Below, piece by piece: positions 18,062-28,981 of a DNA stretch of 46,979 bases. The notes beneath the pieces are model-generated. The model was not told the DNA's origin, ran no database searches, and saw nothing but the letters and a program-made list of their open reading frames with translations. Made by a program: the position numbers and the translations under genes. The stretch lies in assembly GCA_013288395.1 (NCBI GenBank), contig JABDBV010000004.1:1-46979 (forward strand). The letters run 5' to 3'. Each line of letters opens with the position of its first letter. Positions within the stretch are counted from its first letter, which is position 1. Source of the DNA: Gammaproteobacteria bacterium. GTDB lineage: Bacteria; Pseudomonadota; Gammaproteobacteria; DSM-16500.

Positions 18062-18715
18062 TCACACAGCCGGACTGCGTGTCATTTGTTGAGTGTCTGT
18101 TTTCTCACTTAACGCTACATTTATGGGAATACCATTGACGCCAGGGATACCATTCGGGAACGTTTCTTCTTTGAATGCATCAATCAATGATTGCGCATAG
18201 GCGGCATATTCTTCTGGAATGACAATTTCATTTTCATTTTGCGCATTCTTTTTTGTTTCATAAAACACCCAAGCAGATAAGGCTTCTGTTTTCGCTTTTA
18301 TAATATCTTCCGTTTGCTCGAGCTTATCGTAATAAGGTAATAGCAGTTCGACCATTTTAATTTGTTTACGTTTCACTGCCATCGTGAGTGCACTTTCTGC
18401 ATAAAATTTTTGCCAAGTAAGTTTGCTTTCTATCACGAGGTTTTTATCTGGTTGTCCTGCTATTAAGTCTGGCTCCGCGTCTAAACATTTTTTTACTGTC
18501 TCGATATCATCATTAATCACAGCTTGCAGAAAGATGGCAAAGGTCACGCGATTGGCTATTTCGATCGCGGCACGTAATTGACTGGGTGCATCGGATGAAA
18601 TTGAAAAAATGTCAGTAGAAAAAAAGCCATTAGTTTTCAAGTAATCCGACTGGGATTTTTTGAGTACGTCAAATGCCCTGTTATTTAATTTAGAAAACTG
18701 TCTGTTGCCCGCCAT
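18062..18715 (-). CDS. Ankyrin-repeat-like hypothetical protein
   Basis: LQAVINDDIETVKKCLDAEPDLIAG and ESALTMAVKRKQIKMVELLLPYYDKLEQ resemble ankyrin helices. Confidence 0.6.
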   Translation of the reverse strand: MAGNRQFSKLNNRAFDVLKKSQSDYLKTNGFFSTDIFSISSDAPSQLRAAIEIANRVTFAIFLQAVINDDIETVKKCLDAEPDLIAGQPDKNLVIESKLTWQKFYAESALTMAVKRKQIKMVELLLPYYDKLEQTEDIIKAKTEALSAWVFYETKKNAQNENEIVIPEEYAAYAQSLIDAFKEETFPNGIPGVNGIPINVALSEKTDTQQMTRSPAV

Positions 18716-18808
18716 ATCTGCCTCGTTTTGGTTTTGATGGATGATTATTATATTGTTTTATATGTGTGCATTAATGCCGTCATTTATATATTGGTTTTCA
18801 GGCCGAAG

Positions 18809-18915
18809 CAATCTAGTTTTTAAACAATTATAAAAAAACTGGATTGCTTCGTCGCAAAAAGCGCTCCTCGCAACGACGAATTTCCTGTGCAAACTTTGAT
18901 TTATTCAACAACGCC
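18809..18915. repeat. 107-bp dispersed intergenic repeat, copy 2
   Basis: Same sequence and orientation as 14930..15036. Confidence 0.9.
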
Positions 18916-18962
18916 GGTGCGTATCAGATACATATCAGGCCGAAGGCCTGGTTAACTAGCAA

Positions 18963-19045
18963 GTAGCCTGGACACGTTTTTTGTGTCCGGGATGGTGCCT
19001 ATAGCGAAGCCACTACCCTGGACACAAAAAACGTGTCCAGGCTAC
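18963..19045. repeat. 83-bp MITE-like palindromic repeat, copy 1
   Basis: gtagcctggacacgttttttgtgtcc...ggacacaaaaaacgtgtccaggctac with internal loop tagcgaagccactac. Confidence 0.93.
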
Positions 19046-19165
19046 ACGTGCTTCGTGGGATGGATAGAAAATTTATTTCAACAATCTCCGCTTCCTTAAG
19101 TTTACGTTAAGCTTAGTGTTGTATAACTAATTAACATAGAGTTGTTTCATTATCAGGGGGATGCA

Positions 19166-19333
19166 ATGGAAGGCAGTAGAGCGTATTCGATTATGGATGA
19201 TTATAAGGCGTACCTGAATAAAAGCATCGACCAATCATCTTACCAATCCAAAAGCGAATGCGAGCTTGCTTCTGATTTTAAAGAAGAGTTTCTCAAGTTA
19301 TTGACTGCTAATGTCGAAAAAGTGAGAAAGTAA
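19166..19333 (+). CDS. Small hypothetical protein (about 55 aa)
   Basis: ATG at 19166 preceded by AGGGGG; no recognised family. Confidence 0.4.
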   Translation: MEGSRAYSIMDDYKAYLNKSIDQSSYQSKSECELASDFKEEFLKLLTANVEKVRK

Positions 19334-19344
19334 TGCGTGTTTTG

Positions 19345-21591
19345 TTACTGTACGTCCAGTTTACCTACTCGGCGGCACCCGCGCGGTAGTTTGTTTCCAC
19401 GCCGCGCGCGTTCGCCTATAAAGTGTTTCCAATCGCTGGGTTTCATCGTGAAGGGTTTGCTATCTCCCACAATTAATAAATTCTGATTGTTATTCAATAA
19501 TGCCACATCGATAACATATTCTTCCCTGCTTTGCACTTTGGCGCCAGGAATGCTAATCATCTTGTTGCCTTTTCCTTTTGCTAATTGCGGCAATTCTTTT
19601 AAAGGGAATATCAGTAAATTGCCGATGTTTGATACCACCGCTAGATACTGTGTTTCTTTATCAGTAATTAATTTTGGTATGAGGGCAAGAGAACCCTTTG
19701 GCACACTGAGTGCGGTTTTGCCCGCGCGGTTTTTACCCTGCAAATCGCTCTGTGTCACGATGAAGCCATAACCTGCATCCGATGCTAATACAAATAATTG
19801 GGTTTCTTCGCCCAATATGACGCTAATAAATTCAGCGCCAGGCGGTGGATTTAATTTACCAGTGAGTGGTTCGCCTTGTCCGCGTGCGGAAGGCAGTGTG
19901 TGCGCAGGTAATGAATAAACACGACCTGTGGAATCTAAAAAGATGGCAGATTGATTACTGCGGCCCATGGCGGCGGATTGGAATTGATCGCCTGCTTTGT
20001 AACTTAAACTGGTGGGATCAATATCATGTCCTTTTGCTGCACGCACCCAGCCTTTGTTAGAAATCACCACAGTGATGGCTTCTGTCGGTAATATTTCGGT
20101 TTCTTTCATTGCTTGCGCTTCTTTGCGCACCATGATGGGTGAACGACGCTTGTCGCCGTATTTGTCTGCGTTTGCGATTAATTCTAGTCGTATTAATTTA
20201 CGCATGCGCGCGGGGGAACCTAAGGTTTTTTCAATATCATCGCGTTCTTTTATTAAATTTTCCTGCTCTTTGCGAATTTGCATTTCTTCAAGCTTCGCTA
20301 AATGACGCAGTTTAGTGTCTAGAATGGCATCGGCTTGTTCATCACTTAATTTAAAGCGTTTCATCAAGATAGGTTTTGGTTCGTCTTCTTTGCGTATGAT
20401 GCGGATGATTTCATCGAGGTTGAGATACACCACCATCAAGCCTTCTAACAAATGCAAACGGTGCAGGATGGTATCTAGGCGGTATTGCAAACGGCGCGTC
20501 ACCGTTACCAAACGATATTGCAGCCATTCTGATAAAATTTGCATTAAACCTTTCACTTGCGGGCGGCCATTTAAGCCGATCATGTTTAAGTTGACGCGGT
20601 AACTACGTTCCAAATCAGTGGTGGCGAATAAGTGATCCATGAGTGCATAGACATCCACACGGTTTGAACGCGGGATAATGACTAAACGTGTAGGATTTTC
20701 ATGATCGGATTCATCGCGTAAATCAGAAACCAGCGGCAATTTTTTATCCTGCATTTGTTGCGCAATTTGTTCCAATATTTTGGAACCAGATACTTGATAA
20801 GGCAGGGCAGTGATAATGATTTCATCGTCTTCTTGAGTGAACGTCGCGCGCATACGGATGGCGCCATTGCCTGAACGATACATTTCTTTAATGTCTGCAG
20901 CGGGCGTAATAATTTCTGCTTCAGTCGGATAATCAGGGCCAGGAATAAGTTTGAATATCTCAGCAGGGGTTGCATCGGGATTATCGAGCAAGTGTATTAA
21001 GGCATTGACGACTTCGCGCAAATTGTGCGGTGGAATGTCTGTGGCCATGCCTACTGCGATACCCGTTGTGCCGTTCAATAAAACGTTTGGTAATTGCGCG
21101 GGTAGCAAACCGGGTTCTTGTAAGGTGCCGTCAAAGTTAGGCACCCAATCGACGGTGCCGGATTCTAATTCAGATAATAATGCATCAGCGTAGGCGGACA
21201 AACGGGATTCGGTATAACGCATGGCAGCAAAGGATTTTGGATCATCGGGTGATCCAAAATTACCTTGGCCTTGAATAAGTGGATAACGGTATGAAAAAGA
21301 TTGCGCCATTAATACGAGCGCTTCATAACAAGCCATATCACCGTGCGGATGAAATTTACCGAGTACATCACCCACGGTGCGCGCGGATTTTTTAAATTTA
21401 GAAACGGATTTCAAGCCAAGTTCAGACATCGCGTAAATAATGCGTCGTTGTACGGGTTTTAAGCCATCGCCTAAATGTGGCAACGCGCGGTCTAAGATGA
21501 CGTACATGGAATAATCGAGATACGCTTTTTCCGCGTATTCGCGAACGGGGACATGTTCTATGTTGGTGACGGTGGACATTGTTTGTAGCAC
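19345..21591 (-). CDS. parC: DNA topoisomerase IV subunit A
   Basis: [50 protein letters not shown]-type catalytic motif [11 protein letters not shown]. Confidence 0.96.
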   Translation of the reverse strand: MLQTMSTVTNIEHVPVREYAEKAYLDYSMYVILDRALPHLGDGLKPVQRRIIYAMSELGLKSVSKFKKSARTVGDVLGKFHPHGDMACYEALVLMAQSFSYRYPLIQGQGNFGSPDDPKSFAAMRYTESRLSAYADALLSELESGTVDWVPNFDGTLQEPGLLPAQLPNVLLNGTTGIAVGMATDIPPHNLREVVNALIHLLDNPDATPAEIFKLIPGPDYPTEAEIITPAADIKEMYRSGNGAIRMRATFTQEDDEIIITALPYQVSGSKILEQIAQQMQDKKLPLVSDLRDESDHENPTRLVIIPRSNRVDVYALMDHLFATTDLERSYRVNLNMIGLNGRPQVKGLMQILSEWLQYRLVTVTRRLQYRLDTILHRLHLLEGLMVVYLNLDEIIRIIRKEDEPKPILMKRFKLSDEQADAILDTKLRHLAKLEEMQIRKEQENLIKERDDIEKTLGSPARMRKLIRLELIANADKYGDKRRSPIMVRKEAQAMKETEILPTEAITVVISNKGWVRAAKGHDIDPTSLSYKAGDQFQSAAMGRSNQSAIFLDSTGRVYSLPAHTLPSARGQGEPLTGKLNPPPGAEFISVILGEETQLFVLASDAGYGFIVTQSDLQGKNRAGKTALSVPKGSLALIPKLITDKETQYLAVVSNIGNLLIFPLKELPQLAKGKGNKMISIPGAKVQSREEYVIDVALLNNNQNLLIVGDSKPFTMKPSDWKHFIGERARRGNKLPRGCRRVGKLDVQ

Positions 21592-21609
21592 CTATATATT
21601 CGTTTAAAG

Positions 21610-23535
21610 TTATGCGTCAGCTAAATTGCCTTTGCTTTCTAACCATGCCTTTCTATCTTGCGCGCGTTTTTTTCCAAGCAGCATATCTAGCATTTCATCG
21701 GTATCATCATTCAACTTCATCGTTAGTTGCATCAAGCGTCTGGTATCAGGATCCATGGTGGTTTCGCGCAATTGCATGGGATTCATCTCACCCAATCCTT
21801 TGAAGCGGATTACATTTATTTTTGGTTTTTTATCTTTGGATTCGGCATTAATGCGATCGAGCACACCTTGTTTTTCAGCTTCATCTAATGCGTAAAACAC
21901 TTCTTTGCCATGATCAATGCGGAACAAGGGTGGCATGGCGACATAGATATGACCTTTTTCCACTAGCGGTCTAAAATGTTTAACAAAGAGTGCGCATAAT
22001 AAAGTGGCGATGTGATTGCCGTCTGAGTCAGCGTCAGCCAAGATGCAGATTTTCCCATAACGCAATCCTTCTAAATTGGCGGAGTTTGGATCCATACCAA
22101 TGGCTACAGAAATATCATGAATTTCTTGTGAAGCTAAAATGGCATCGGATTCCACTTCCCAGGTATTTAAAATTTTACCTCTGAGCGGCATCACCGCTTG
22201 GAAAATACGATTACGTGCTTGTTTGGCAGAACCGCCGGCAGAATCGCCCTCGACTAAAAATAATTCGCTGCGTTTTAAATCTTGCTCGGTGCAATCAATT
22301 AACTTGCCAGGAAGAGCAGGGCCTGCCGTTACTTTTTTGCGCGATACAATTTGCGATGCTTTTAAACGCTTTTGCGCATTGCTAATGACTAAACTTGCTA
22401 ATGCTTCACCTTGCGCAATATGTTGATTTAACCATAAACTGAAGGCGTCTTTCACAACGCCAGAAACAAAGCTTGCGCATTCACGTGAGGATAACCGTTC
22501 TTTGGTTTGGCCTGCGAATTGGGGATCGTGTAATTTAACAGAAATAATGTGTGCACATTGGTCCCACACATCGTCCGGTGTTAATTTGATGCCGCGCGGC
22601 AGCAAATTGCGGAATTCGCAAAACTCACGCAACGCTTCAGATAAGCCTTGTCTAAAACCAGAGACATGCGTGCCGCCTAATTGAGTGGGAATTAAATTAA
22701 CATAACTTTCACCAATGACATCATCACCGTCCGGCAGCCAAGTGGCTGCCCAATCAACCGCTTCGCGCTCACTGGCAAAAGAGCCGACAAAGGGTTCTTC
22801 AGGCATGCGCACGGCATTGCCGATGGCTTCTTCCAGATAATGACTTAAGCCTTTTTCATAAAACCATTCTTCTCGGTCTTTCGTTTGTTCATCAAGGAAG
22901 GTGACATGTAAGCCTGGGCACAACACGGCTTTTGCGCGCAAGGTGTGTTTTAATTTTTTGAGTGCAAAATGTGGTGTATCAAAATATTTAGCTTCTGGCC
23001 AAAAGTGTACGGTGGTGCCGGATTCATTTTTATTGGTTTTGCCCGTGATTTTTAATTCGGTTATTTTGTCGCCATGCGCAAATTGCATCGCATAAATGTT
23101 GCCGTCGCGTTTAATGGTGACTTCTAATTTTTTTGATAGTGCATTGACGACTGAAATACCCACACCATGCAAGCCGCCAGAAAAACGATATTGTTTATTA
23201 GAAAATTTTGCGCCGCTGTGCAAACGAGAAAAAATAAGTTCAACGCCCGATACTTTTTCTTCGGCGTGTTTATCGACCGGCATGCCGCGGCCATTGTCCG
23301 TGACTTCAAGCGAGCCATCTTTATGTAAAATGACGTCAATGCGATTAGCATGGCCTTCTAATGCTTCATCCACGCTGTTATCGATGGCTTCGTGTGCTAA
23401 ATGATTGGGGTTCGTTGTGTCTGTGTACATGCCAGGACGGCGGCGCACCGGTTCTAAGCCGGTTAATACTTCGATGGCTTCCGCATTGTAAGCGGATTTT
23501 GTTTTAGATGATTGGGTGGTTATTTTGTCTGCCAT
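21610..23535 (-). CDS. parE: DNA topoisomerase IV subunit B
   Basis: YNAEAIEVLTGLEPVRRRPGMYTDT; ELFLVEGDSAGGSAKQARNR; likely start at MADKIT (23535); the track ORF starts at 23571. Confidence 0.96.
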   Translation of the reverse strand: MADKITTQSSKTKSAYNAEAIEVLTGLEPVRRRPGMYTDTTNPNHLAHEAIDNSVDEALEGHANRIDVILHKDGSLEVTDNGRGMPVDKHAEEKVSGVELIFSRLHSGAKFSNKQYRFSGGLHGVGISVVNALSKKLEVTIKRDGNIYAMQFAHGDKITELKITGKTNKNESGTTVHFWPEAKYFDTPHFALKKLKHTLRAKAVLCPGLHVTFLDEQTKDREEWFYEKGLSHYLEEAIGNAVRMPEEPFVGSFASEREAVDWAATWLPDGDDVIGESYVNLIPTQLGGTHVSGFRQGLSEALREFCEFRNLLPRGIKLTPDDVWDQCAHIISVKLHDPQFAGQTKERLSSRECASFVSGVVKDAFSLWLNQHIAQGEALASLVISNAQKRLKASQIVSRKKVTAGPALPGKLIDCTEQDLKRSELFLVEGDSAGGSAKQARNRIFQAVMPLRGKILNTWEVESDAILASQEIHDISVAIGMDPNSANLEGLRYGKICILADADSDGNHIATLLCALFVKHFRPLVEKGHIYVAMPPLFRIDHGKEVFYALDEAEKQGVLDRINAESKDKKPKINVIRFKGLGEMNPMQLRETTMDPDTRRLMQLTMKLNDDTDEMLDMLLGKKRAQDRKAWLESKGNLADA

Positions 23536-24152
23536 AATTGCCTTAGCCATGTTCGGTTTAACTGCAGCCATTGCAACGCAATAATGGCTGGCGATGTTTT
23601 AATTTTTCCTTCTTGCAACATTGCAAATGCTTCATCCGCAGAAAGCGCAAATGCGCGTATGTCTTCATTTTCATCAGGAAGACCGTGCGTGCCGCCCGCA
23701 TTGGTGGCATCGATGCGGCCTACAAAGAGATGTAAATATTCATTACTGCCGCCGGGGCTGACAAAATACTCGCAAATAGGGAAAATATCCAGGATATCGC
23801 TGCCTGATTCTTCCATCGATTCGCGGATTGCAACCTCTTTGGGTGATTCATCTTTTCCATAAACACCCGCGACTATTTCAATGAGCCAAGGACCATCGGT
23901 TGGGTGACCAATTGCGCCTGGACGAAACTGCTCAATTAAAATGACTTGATCAAGAATAGGATCATAAGGCAAAACGCCAGCGGCGGATTTGCGCTCCATT
24001 ACTTCACGCGTAAACGTTTGGCTCCAGCTACCATCAAAACATCGGTGGCGCAAATGATAACGCACCATGCGAAAAACGCCTTGATAAAGCAAGTCGCGTT
24101 TAAGAATTTCAACGTCCGAAGACGAAAAAGCTGTGAATTCTATATCAGACAT
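23520..24152 (-). CDS. nudF: ADP-ribose pyrophosphatase, Nudix hydrolase
   Basis: Nudix box GVYGKDESPKEVAIRESMEESGSDI; position next to parE. Confidence 0.88.
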   Translation of the reverse strand: MSDIEFTAFSSSDVEILKRDLLYQGVFRMVRYHLRHRCFDGSWSQTFTREVMERKSAAGVLPYDPILDQVILIEQFRPGAIGHPTDGPWLIEIVAGVYGKDESPKEVAIRESMEESGSDILDIFPICEYFVSPGGSNEYLHLFVGRIDATNAGGTHGLPDENEDIRAFALSADEAFAMLQEGKIKTSPAIIALQWLQLNRTWLRQLWQTK

Positions 24153-24155
24153 AAG

Positions 24156-24413
24156 TTATTTGCGTGGTTTCTTTAGTAAACGTTCCAATTCCTTGATTTG
24201 TTCTTCGAGCGCTTCCAATTTTTTACGGGTACGCGCCAGTACATTTTTCTGTGTATCAAATTCCTTGCGTGTGACTAAATCTAGTTTATCTAGAAAAGCA
24301 GGAATAATTTGCTGACAATTTTTTTCAAAATCTTTTTTGAGCGTGCTGACATGCGTGGGGAGTGCATCGCAAAGCGCTGCAATGAAATGTTTTAAATCAG
24401 TTGGTTTCGCCAT
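24156..24413 (-). CDS. ubiK: Ubiquinone biosynthesis accessory factor UbiK / YqiC-like BMFP protein
   Basis: Internal start MAKPTDLKHFIAALCDALP; C-terminal coiled coil RTRKKLEALEEQIKELERLL. Confidence 0.8.
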   Translation of the reverse strand: MAKPTDLKHFIAALCDALPTHVSTLKKDFEKNCQQIIPAFLDKLDLVTRKEFDTQKNVLARTRKKLEALEEQIKELERLLKKPRK

Positions 24414-24518
24414 GGCGTCATTCCACTTTCTTTTTGCTGATAAATACATATAATTAATGCCACAAAGCATAACACTGTTTGCCTTCATTAAACCATATGT
24501 ACATAAAAAGGCATCGAC

Positions 24519-25442
24519 ATGACCAAACGCCACCTCACGATTGCCACCCGCGAGAGTCCCTTGGCTCTGTATCAGGCAGAATCCGTCAAACAGTTGCTGA
24601 TAAAGCAGCATCCCCATCTTTCCATTGATTTATTAGGGATCACCACAGAGGCGGATAAACGGCTGGATGTGACATTGACAGACATTGGCGGTAAAGGCCT
24701 ATTTGTTAAAGAGTTGGAAGAGGCGCTGTTGGATGGGCGTGCGGATATTGCCGTACATTCAATGAAAGATGTGCCGATGGAATTGCCTCCGGGATTGTGC
24801 CTACCCGTTATTATCCAGCGTGAAGATCCGCGGGATGCCTTTGTGTCCAATCAGTATGCATCGCTTATGCAATTACCAAGCGGGGCAACACTCGGCACCT
24901 CCAGTCTGCGTCGGCAAACACAGGTGCGGGCCTTGCGCTCTGATCTTGCATTGCGCGACTTGCGTGGCAATATCAATACACGTTTACAGCGATTAGATAA
25001 CGGCGACTTTAATGCCATTATTTTAGCAGCGGCAGGGTTGAAGCGTATGCAATTTGGCAGCCGCATTCGTGTCTATTTGTCGGTTGAACAATCGTTGCCA
25101 TCCGCAGGACAAGGTGCGCTGGGAATCGAATGCAGAGAAGGCGATGAAACAATTCTGGCATTAATTGCACCGCTCAATCATGTGATGACAGCGCAGTGCG
25201 TTGAAGCAGAACGTGCGCTTTGCAGGCGTTTAGGTGGTGGTTGCAAGGTGCCGGTCGCGGCTTTTGCAGAAATTCATAAAAATGTGTTGAGTTTGCGTGG
25301 TTTGGTGGCGAATCGAGATGGCACACGATTATTGCGTGTGCGTCACGAGGGCGACCCCAAAGAGGCACATAGTATAGGGAAACGCGCCGCGGATGAGCTG
25401 CTACAGCAAGGCGCCGAAAAGATTTTGAACGAGTTTCAATAA
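24519..25442 (+). CDS. hemC: Hydroxymethylbilane synthase
   Basis: TIATRESPLALYQAESVKQLL; TSSLRRQTQVRALRSDL; GQGALGIECREGD. Confidence 0.97.
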   Translation: MTKRHLTIATRESPLALYQAESVKQLLIKQHPHLSIDLLGITTEADKRLDVTLTDIGGKGLFVKELEEALLDGRADIAVHSMKDVPMELPPGLCLPVIIQREDPRDAFVSNQYASLMQLPSGATLGTSSLRRQTQVRALRSDLALRDLRGNINTRLQRLDNGDFNAIILAAAGLKRMQFGSRIRVYLSVEQSLPSAGQGALGIECREGDETILALIAPLNHVMTAQCVEAERALCRRLGGGCKVPVAAFAEIHKNVLSLRGLVANRDGTRLLRVRHEGDPKEAHSIGKRAADELLQQGAEKILNEFQ

Positions 25443-26242
25443 TGTCTTCCTTGCCATTAGCAGGTTTGACAGTGATGGTGACGCGTCCTCTGCCAGCTGG
25501 CGCGCTGCTCTCTGAATTGATTGTCGCGCAAGGTGGATTAGCCATCCATTTTCCTACCATTGCGTTCGTACCCGCTGATACGCATCGTTTTGAGCAAGCC
25601 ATCACACAATTAGGCGAGCAAGCGTGGTTGATTTTTATTAGCCCACAAGCGGTTTATGCAAGCGTGCCAGCCATTCGGCGCGCGTGGCCACATTTGCCAC
25701 CCACGCTCAAGTTTGCAGCAGTGGGAGCAGGAACGGCTAGCGCATTACACGATGCGGGGTATCAAGTCAGTGTCTACCCAGATGGAGAGTGGAACAGCGA
25801 AGGTTTATTGGCTTTACCTCTGTTTCAAACGGTAGCTGGGCAAAAAATAGCAGTGATACGAGGTGAGGGTGGGCGGGAATTCATCGATCAATCATTGCGA
25901 GAGCGCGGTGCGGTGGTCACACCCGTCATTGCGTATAAACGCAGCTTACCCGATGTGGACGTGGCTTCGATTTTGCTTTTATTTAAACAACATAAAATAG
26001 ATACGGTCATTTGTGCTTCATTTGAAAGCGTCAAACACTTAAAAATTTTATTGGGTGAGGCGGGATGGCCATTTATCAACACAATCCCGCTTATAGTGGT
26101 GAGCGAACGCATAAAAATGCTTGCGAATGATTTGGGTTTTCAGACAATATGGGTTGCTCAGAATGCCAGTCATGCCGCTGTCATGGAAACCCTCGCACAG
26201 AAAAGGAAGGCGTTATGTCAAGTCAAGATAACCAACAAATAA
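25442..26242 (+). CDS. hemD: Uroporphyrinogen-III synthase
   Basis: MVTRPLPAGALLSELI; overlaps the hemC stop codon; operon context. Confidence 0.92.
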   Translation: MSSLPLAGLTVMVTRPLPAGALLSELIVAQGGLAIHFPTIAFVPADTHRFEQAITQLGEQAWLIFISPQAVYASVPAIRRAWPHLPPTLKFAAVGAGTASALHDAGYQVSVYPDGEWNSEGLLALPLFQTVAGQKIAVIRGEGGREFIDQSLRERGAVVTPVIAYKRSLPDVDVASILLLFKQHKIDTVICASFESVKHLKILLGEAGWPFINTIPLIVVSERIKMLANDLGFQTIWVAQNASHAAVMETLAQKRKALCQVKITNK

Positions 26243-27201
26243 CGACGGATAGGCATCGAGCCAAATACGTATTTTTAATTGTATTGGTGTTGATCATAAC
26301 GGGCGCGGTGGGTTATGGCTATTGGCAATTCTATCAGTTGTATAGCGCATCAAAATCCCAGTTCGCAAGCATACAAGCTACTATTTCCTCTTTGCAGCAA
26401 TCCGTTGATGACTTACGCCAATCCACACAAAAAGCCTTGTCTTTGTCAGCACAACAAGAACAAATGATTAATGAATGGAAAGCAGCGCAGAAAGGTGACT
26501 TAAACAAGTGGTATGTGGCGGAAGCGCAATATTTAGTGAAGCTCGCGAATGATCACATGCAATTTACGCATAATACCACCATGGCGCTGACGTTGTTACA
26601 GCGCGCGGACCAAGTATTGCAAAATTTGCAAGAGGCGACGGTGTTAGACATTCGAAAATCACTATCTGAAAAGATATCAATTTTGCAACAGTTGCCCAAA
26701 GTCGATGTCACTGGTTTATATTTGGAACTGGTTGCGTTGAATAAACAGTTAGATCAATTACCATTACCAGTAAGCCCTCTCAAAGCAAATCAAGGAACGA
26801 TCACACCCCTTGTTGAAGATCCGAATATAACCTGGTGGCAAAAAGGATTAACACAAACATGGCAAGCATTGCAAAAAATTGTAATTGTACGAAATAACAT
26901 GAATGATGTGCGCCCACTCATTCTTCCTGAAGAAAAAGTGTTTTTGTATCAGAATTTGCACGCAAAATTAGAAGATGCGATGTGGGGTGCATTGCGACGC
27001 GACCTGACTGTTTATCAATCCAGTTTGGCGCGTGCCACAGAGTGGATCAAAGTGTATTTTGATCAAGATGCGCCAGCCACTCAACGCATGCTGCAAAATT
27101 TAATGAAGCTGCAAGAAGTAAATATTGAGCCACCCGTTGTATCACTTGCCTCAATCTTGCAAGCATTCGATCAGTATTTTGCAGCAGCAGGTGCGGTTTA
27201 A
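26215..27201 (+). CDS. hemX: HemX-like uroporphyrinogen-III C-methyltransferase-related membrane protein
   Basis: Start at MSSQDNQQ (26215); single N-terminal TM helix then coiled coil; hemCDXY order. Confidence 0.85.
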   Translation: MSSQDNQQITTDRHRAKYVFLIVLVLIITGAVGYGYWQFYQLYSASKSQFASIQATISSLQQSVDDLRQSTQKALSLSAQQEQMINEWKAAQKGDLNKWYVAEAQYLVKLANDHMQFTHNTTMALTLLQRADQVLQNLQEATVLDIRKSLSEKISILQQLPKVDVTGLYLELVALNKQLDQLPLPVSPLKANQGTITPLVEDPNITWWQKGLTQTWQALQKIVIVRNNMNDVRPLILPEEKVFLYQNLHAKLEDAMWGALRRDLTVYQSSLARATEWIKVYFDQDAPATQRMLQNLMKLQEVNIEPPVVSLASILQAFDQYFAAAGAV

Positions 27202-27211
27202 CGGAGCATTT

Positions 27212-28423
27212 ATGAGACGATTATTTTTATTATTACTGTTTCTCGTTGCGTCCGTTTGGTTTGGGCTGACCATTATGCGGCATCCTGGTTTTTTATATGT
27301 CGTGTATCAACCTTGGATGGTGCAAATGCCATTATGGTTTGCACTGATTTGTTTATTCATTATTTTTGGCTTGTTTTATTTAGTGGTCACTGGCATCGAT
27401 AAAGTAGTTTTTCTATGGTTTCGCATGAAAAATTGGTTGCGTTTCCGTCGTGAACACCGCTCGTATAGTAAAACGCAACACGGGCTGACCACACTGATTG
27501 AAGGGCGCTGGAAAGGCGCTGAACGCTTACTGCTGAATGGAGTGAACCAATCCATCGATCCGCTTTTAAATTATTTAGGTGCAGCGAAGGCGGCGCATGA
27601 GCAAAATGCGTTTGAGCGGCGGGATAAATATATTCAAACAGCGTATCACGTCGCACCTCAAGAAGAATTGGCGATAGGCTTAGTACAAGCAACGATGGAA
27701 TTACAGCAGGATCGATTAGAGAGCGCAGCCGCTACGCTTAATCATTTACTCACACTTTCACCCAAGCACCCACAAATATTACGCTTATTGGAAAAAGTAT
27801 ATGTGCGTTCATCTAATTGGGAAAATTTATTGGCATTGTTACCTGATCTGCGTAAAGCGCAGTTGATCACCACAGAGCAGAGTGTACAGTTTGAAAAAAA
27901 TATTTATTGTGAGCAATTGTTAGCAGCGACGAATAAAAATAATGAGGCATTGCATCAGCTTTGGAACAATATGCCACGCAGCGCGAGAAAAAATCCAGAA
28001 GTGGTATGCGCTTATGTGAAGCAATTGCAGCACAATGGTCACGCAAACCATGAAATAGAAGAACTGATCCGCAAGACCTTGAAATCACATTGGCAACCGG
28101 AATTAGTGACGATTTATGGTACCTTGCCGTTTACAAATTTAAACCGGCAATTGGTGATTGTAGGCGCATGGTTAAAAATGTATGGTCCTCACCTCGAAAC
28201 ACGCTTGACCCTGGGCAGATTATGCATGCGCGTGCAATTATGGGGCAAAGCAAAGGATTATTTTAAAAAATGTTTGGAAGATGGATTTAACCCTGCCGCA
28301 TCGCTTGAATACGGAAAGTTGTTGGAACTACTAGGAGAAACCGACGATGCCATCGCCGTTTATAAGGCAGGACTCGGTGATGGAATGACAGAAAAAACGC
28401 TTGTTGTGTTGAAAAGGCCATGA
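27212..28423 (+). CDS. hemY: Heme biosynthesis HemY-like TPR protein
   Basis: Start MRRLFLLLLFLVASVWFGL (27212); TM helices then TPR-like repeats; operon context. Confidence 0.87.
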   Translation: MRRLFLLLLFLVASVWFGLTIMRHPGFLYVVYQPWMVQMPLWFALICLFIIFGLFYLVVTGIDKVVFLWFRMKNWLRFRREHRSYSKTQHGLTTLIEGRWKGAERLLLNGVNQSIDPLLNYLGAAKAAHEQNAFERRDKYIQTAYHVAPQEELAIGLVQATMELQQDRLESAAATLNHLLTLSPKHPQILRLLEKVYVRSSNWENLLALLPDLRKAQLITTEQSVQFEKNIYCEQLLAATNKNNEALHQLWNNMPRSARKNPEVVCAYVKQLQHNGHANHEIEELIRKTLKSHWQPELVTIYGTLPFTNLNRQLVIVGAWLKMYGPHLETRLTLGRLCMRVQLWGKAKDYFKKCLEDGFNPAASLEYGKLLELLGETDDAIAVYKAGLGDGMTEKTLVVLKRP

Positions 28424-28467
28424 TCCTACTTTAGAATGCAAAAAAATTTCATAATTAGACAATCCCC

Positions 28468-28971
28468 ATGGCCGTATTAGAAATACTCCACTATCCTGAT
28501 TCCCGTTTGCGCAACAAAGCGCAGCCGGTAAAACACGTTGATGATAATTTAAGGCGTCAAGTGGAGGATATGTACGAAACACTATATGAAAGCCAAGGTG
28601 TAGGTTTAGCGGCGACACAAGTCGATATTCATTTACGTCTTTTTGTCATTGACGTCTCAGAAACACGCGATCAGCGCCAGTGCGTTATCAATCCAGAGAT
28701 CATTAGCAAAGAAGGCACACAATATGAATTAGAAGGCTGTTTGTCTGCAACTGGTGCGTATGATCGAGTAGAGCGCGCACTAAAAGTCCGCGTACGCGGA
28801 ACGGATTTAGATGGTAATGTGCTAGAATTCGATGCGGAAGGGTTGAAAGCAGCGTGTGTACAACATGAAATGGACCATCTCAATGGCATTTTATTCGTGG
28901 ATCATCTTTCCAGACTGAAACAAGAGCGTTATCGTAAAAAAGTCAGTAAACTGATGGCAGTGAAGGAATAG
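28468..28971 (+). CDS. def: Peptide deformylase
   Basis: GVGLAATQVDIH; EGCLSATGAYDRVERA; QHEMDHLNGILFVDHLS. Confidence 0.97.
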   Translation: MAVLEILHYPDSRLRNKAQPVKHVDDNLRRQVEDMYETLYESQGVGLAATQVDIHLRLFVIDVSETRDQRQCVINPEIISKEGTQYELEGCLSATGAYDRVERALKVRVRGTDLDGNVLEFDAEGLKAACVQHEMDHLNGILFVDHLSRLKQERYRKKVSKLMAVKE

Positions 28972-28981
28972 AGAAAAAATC

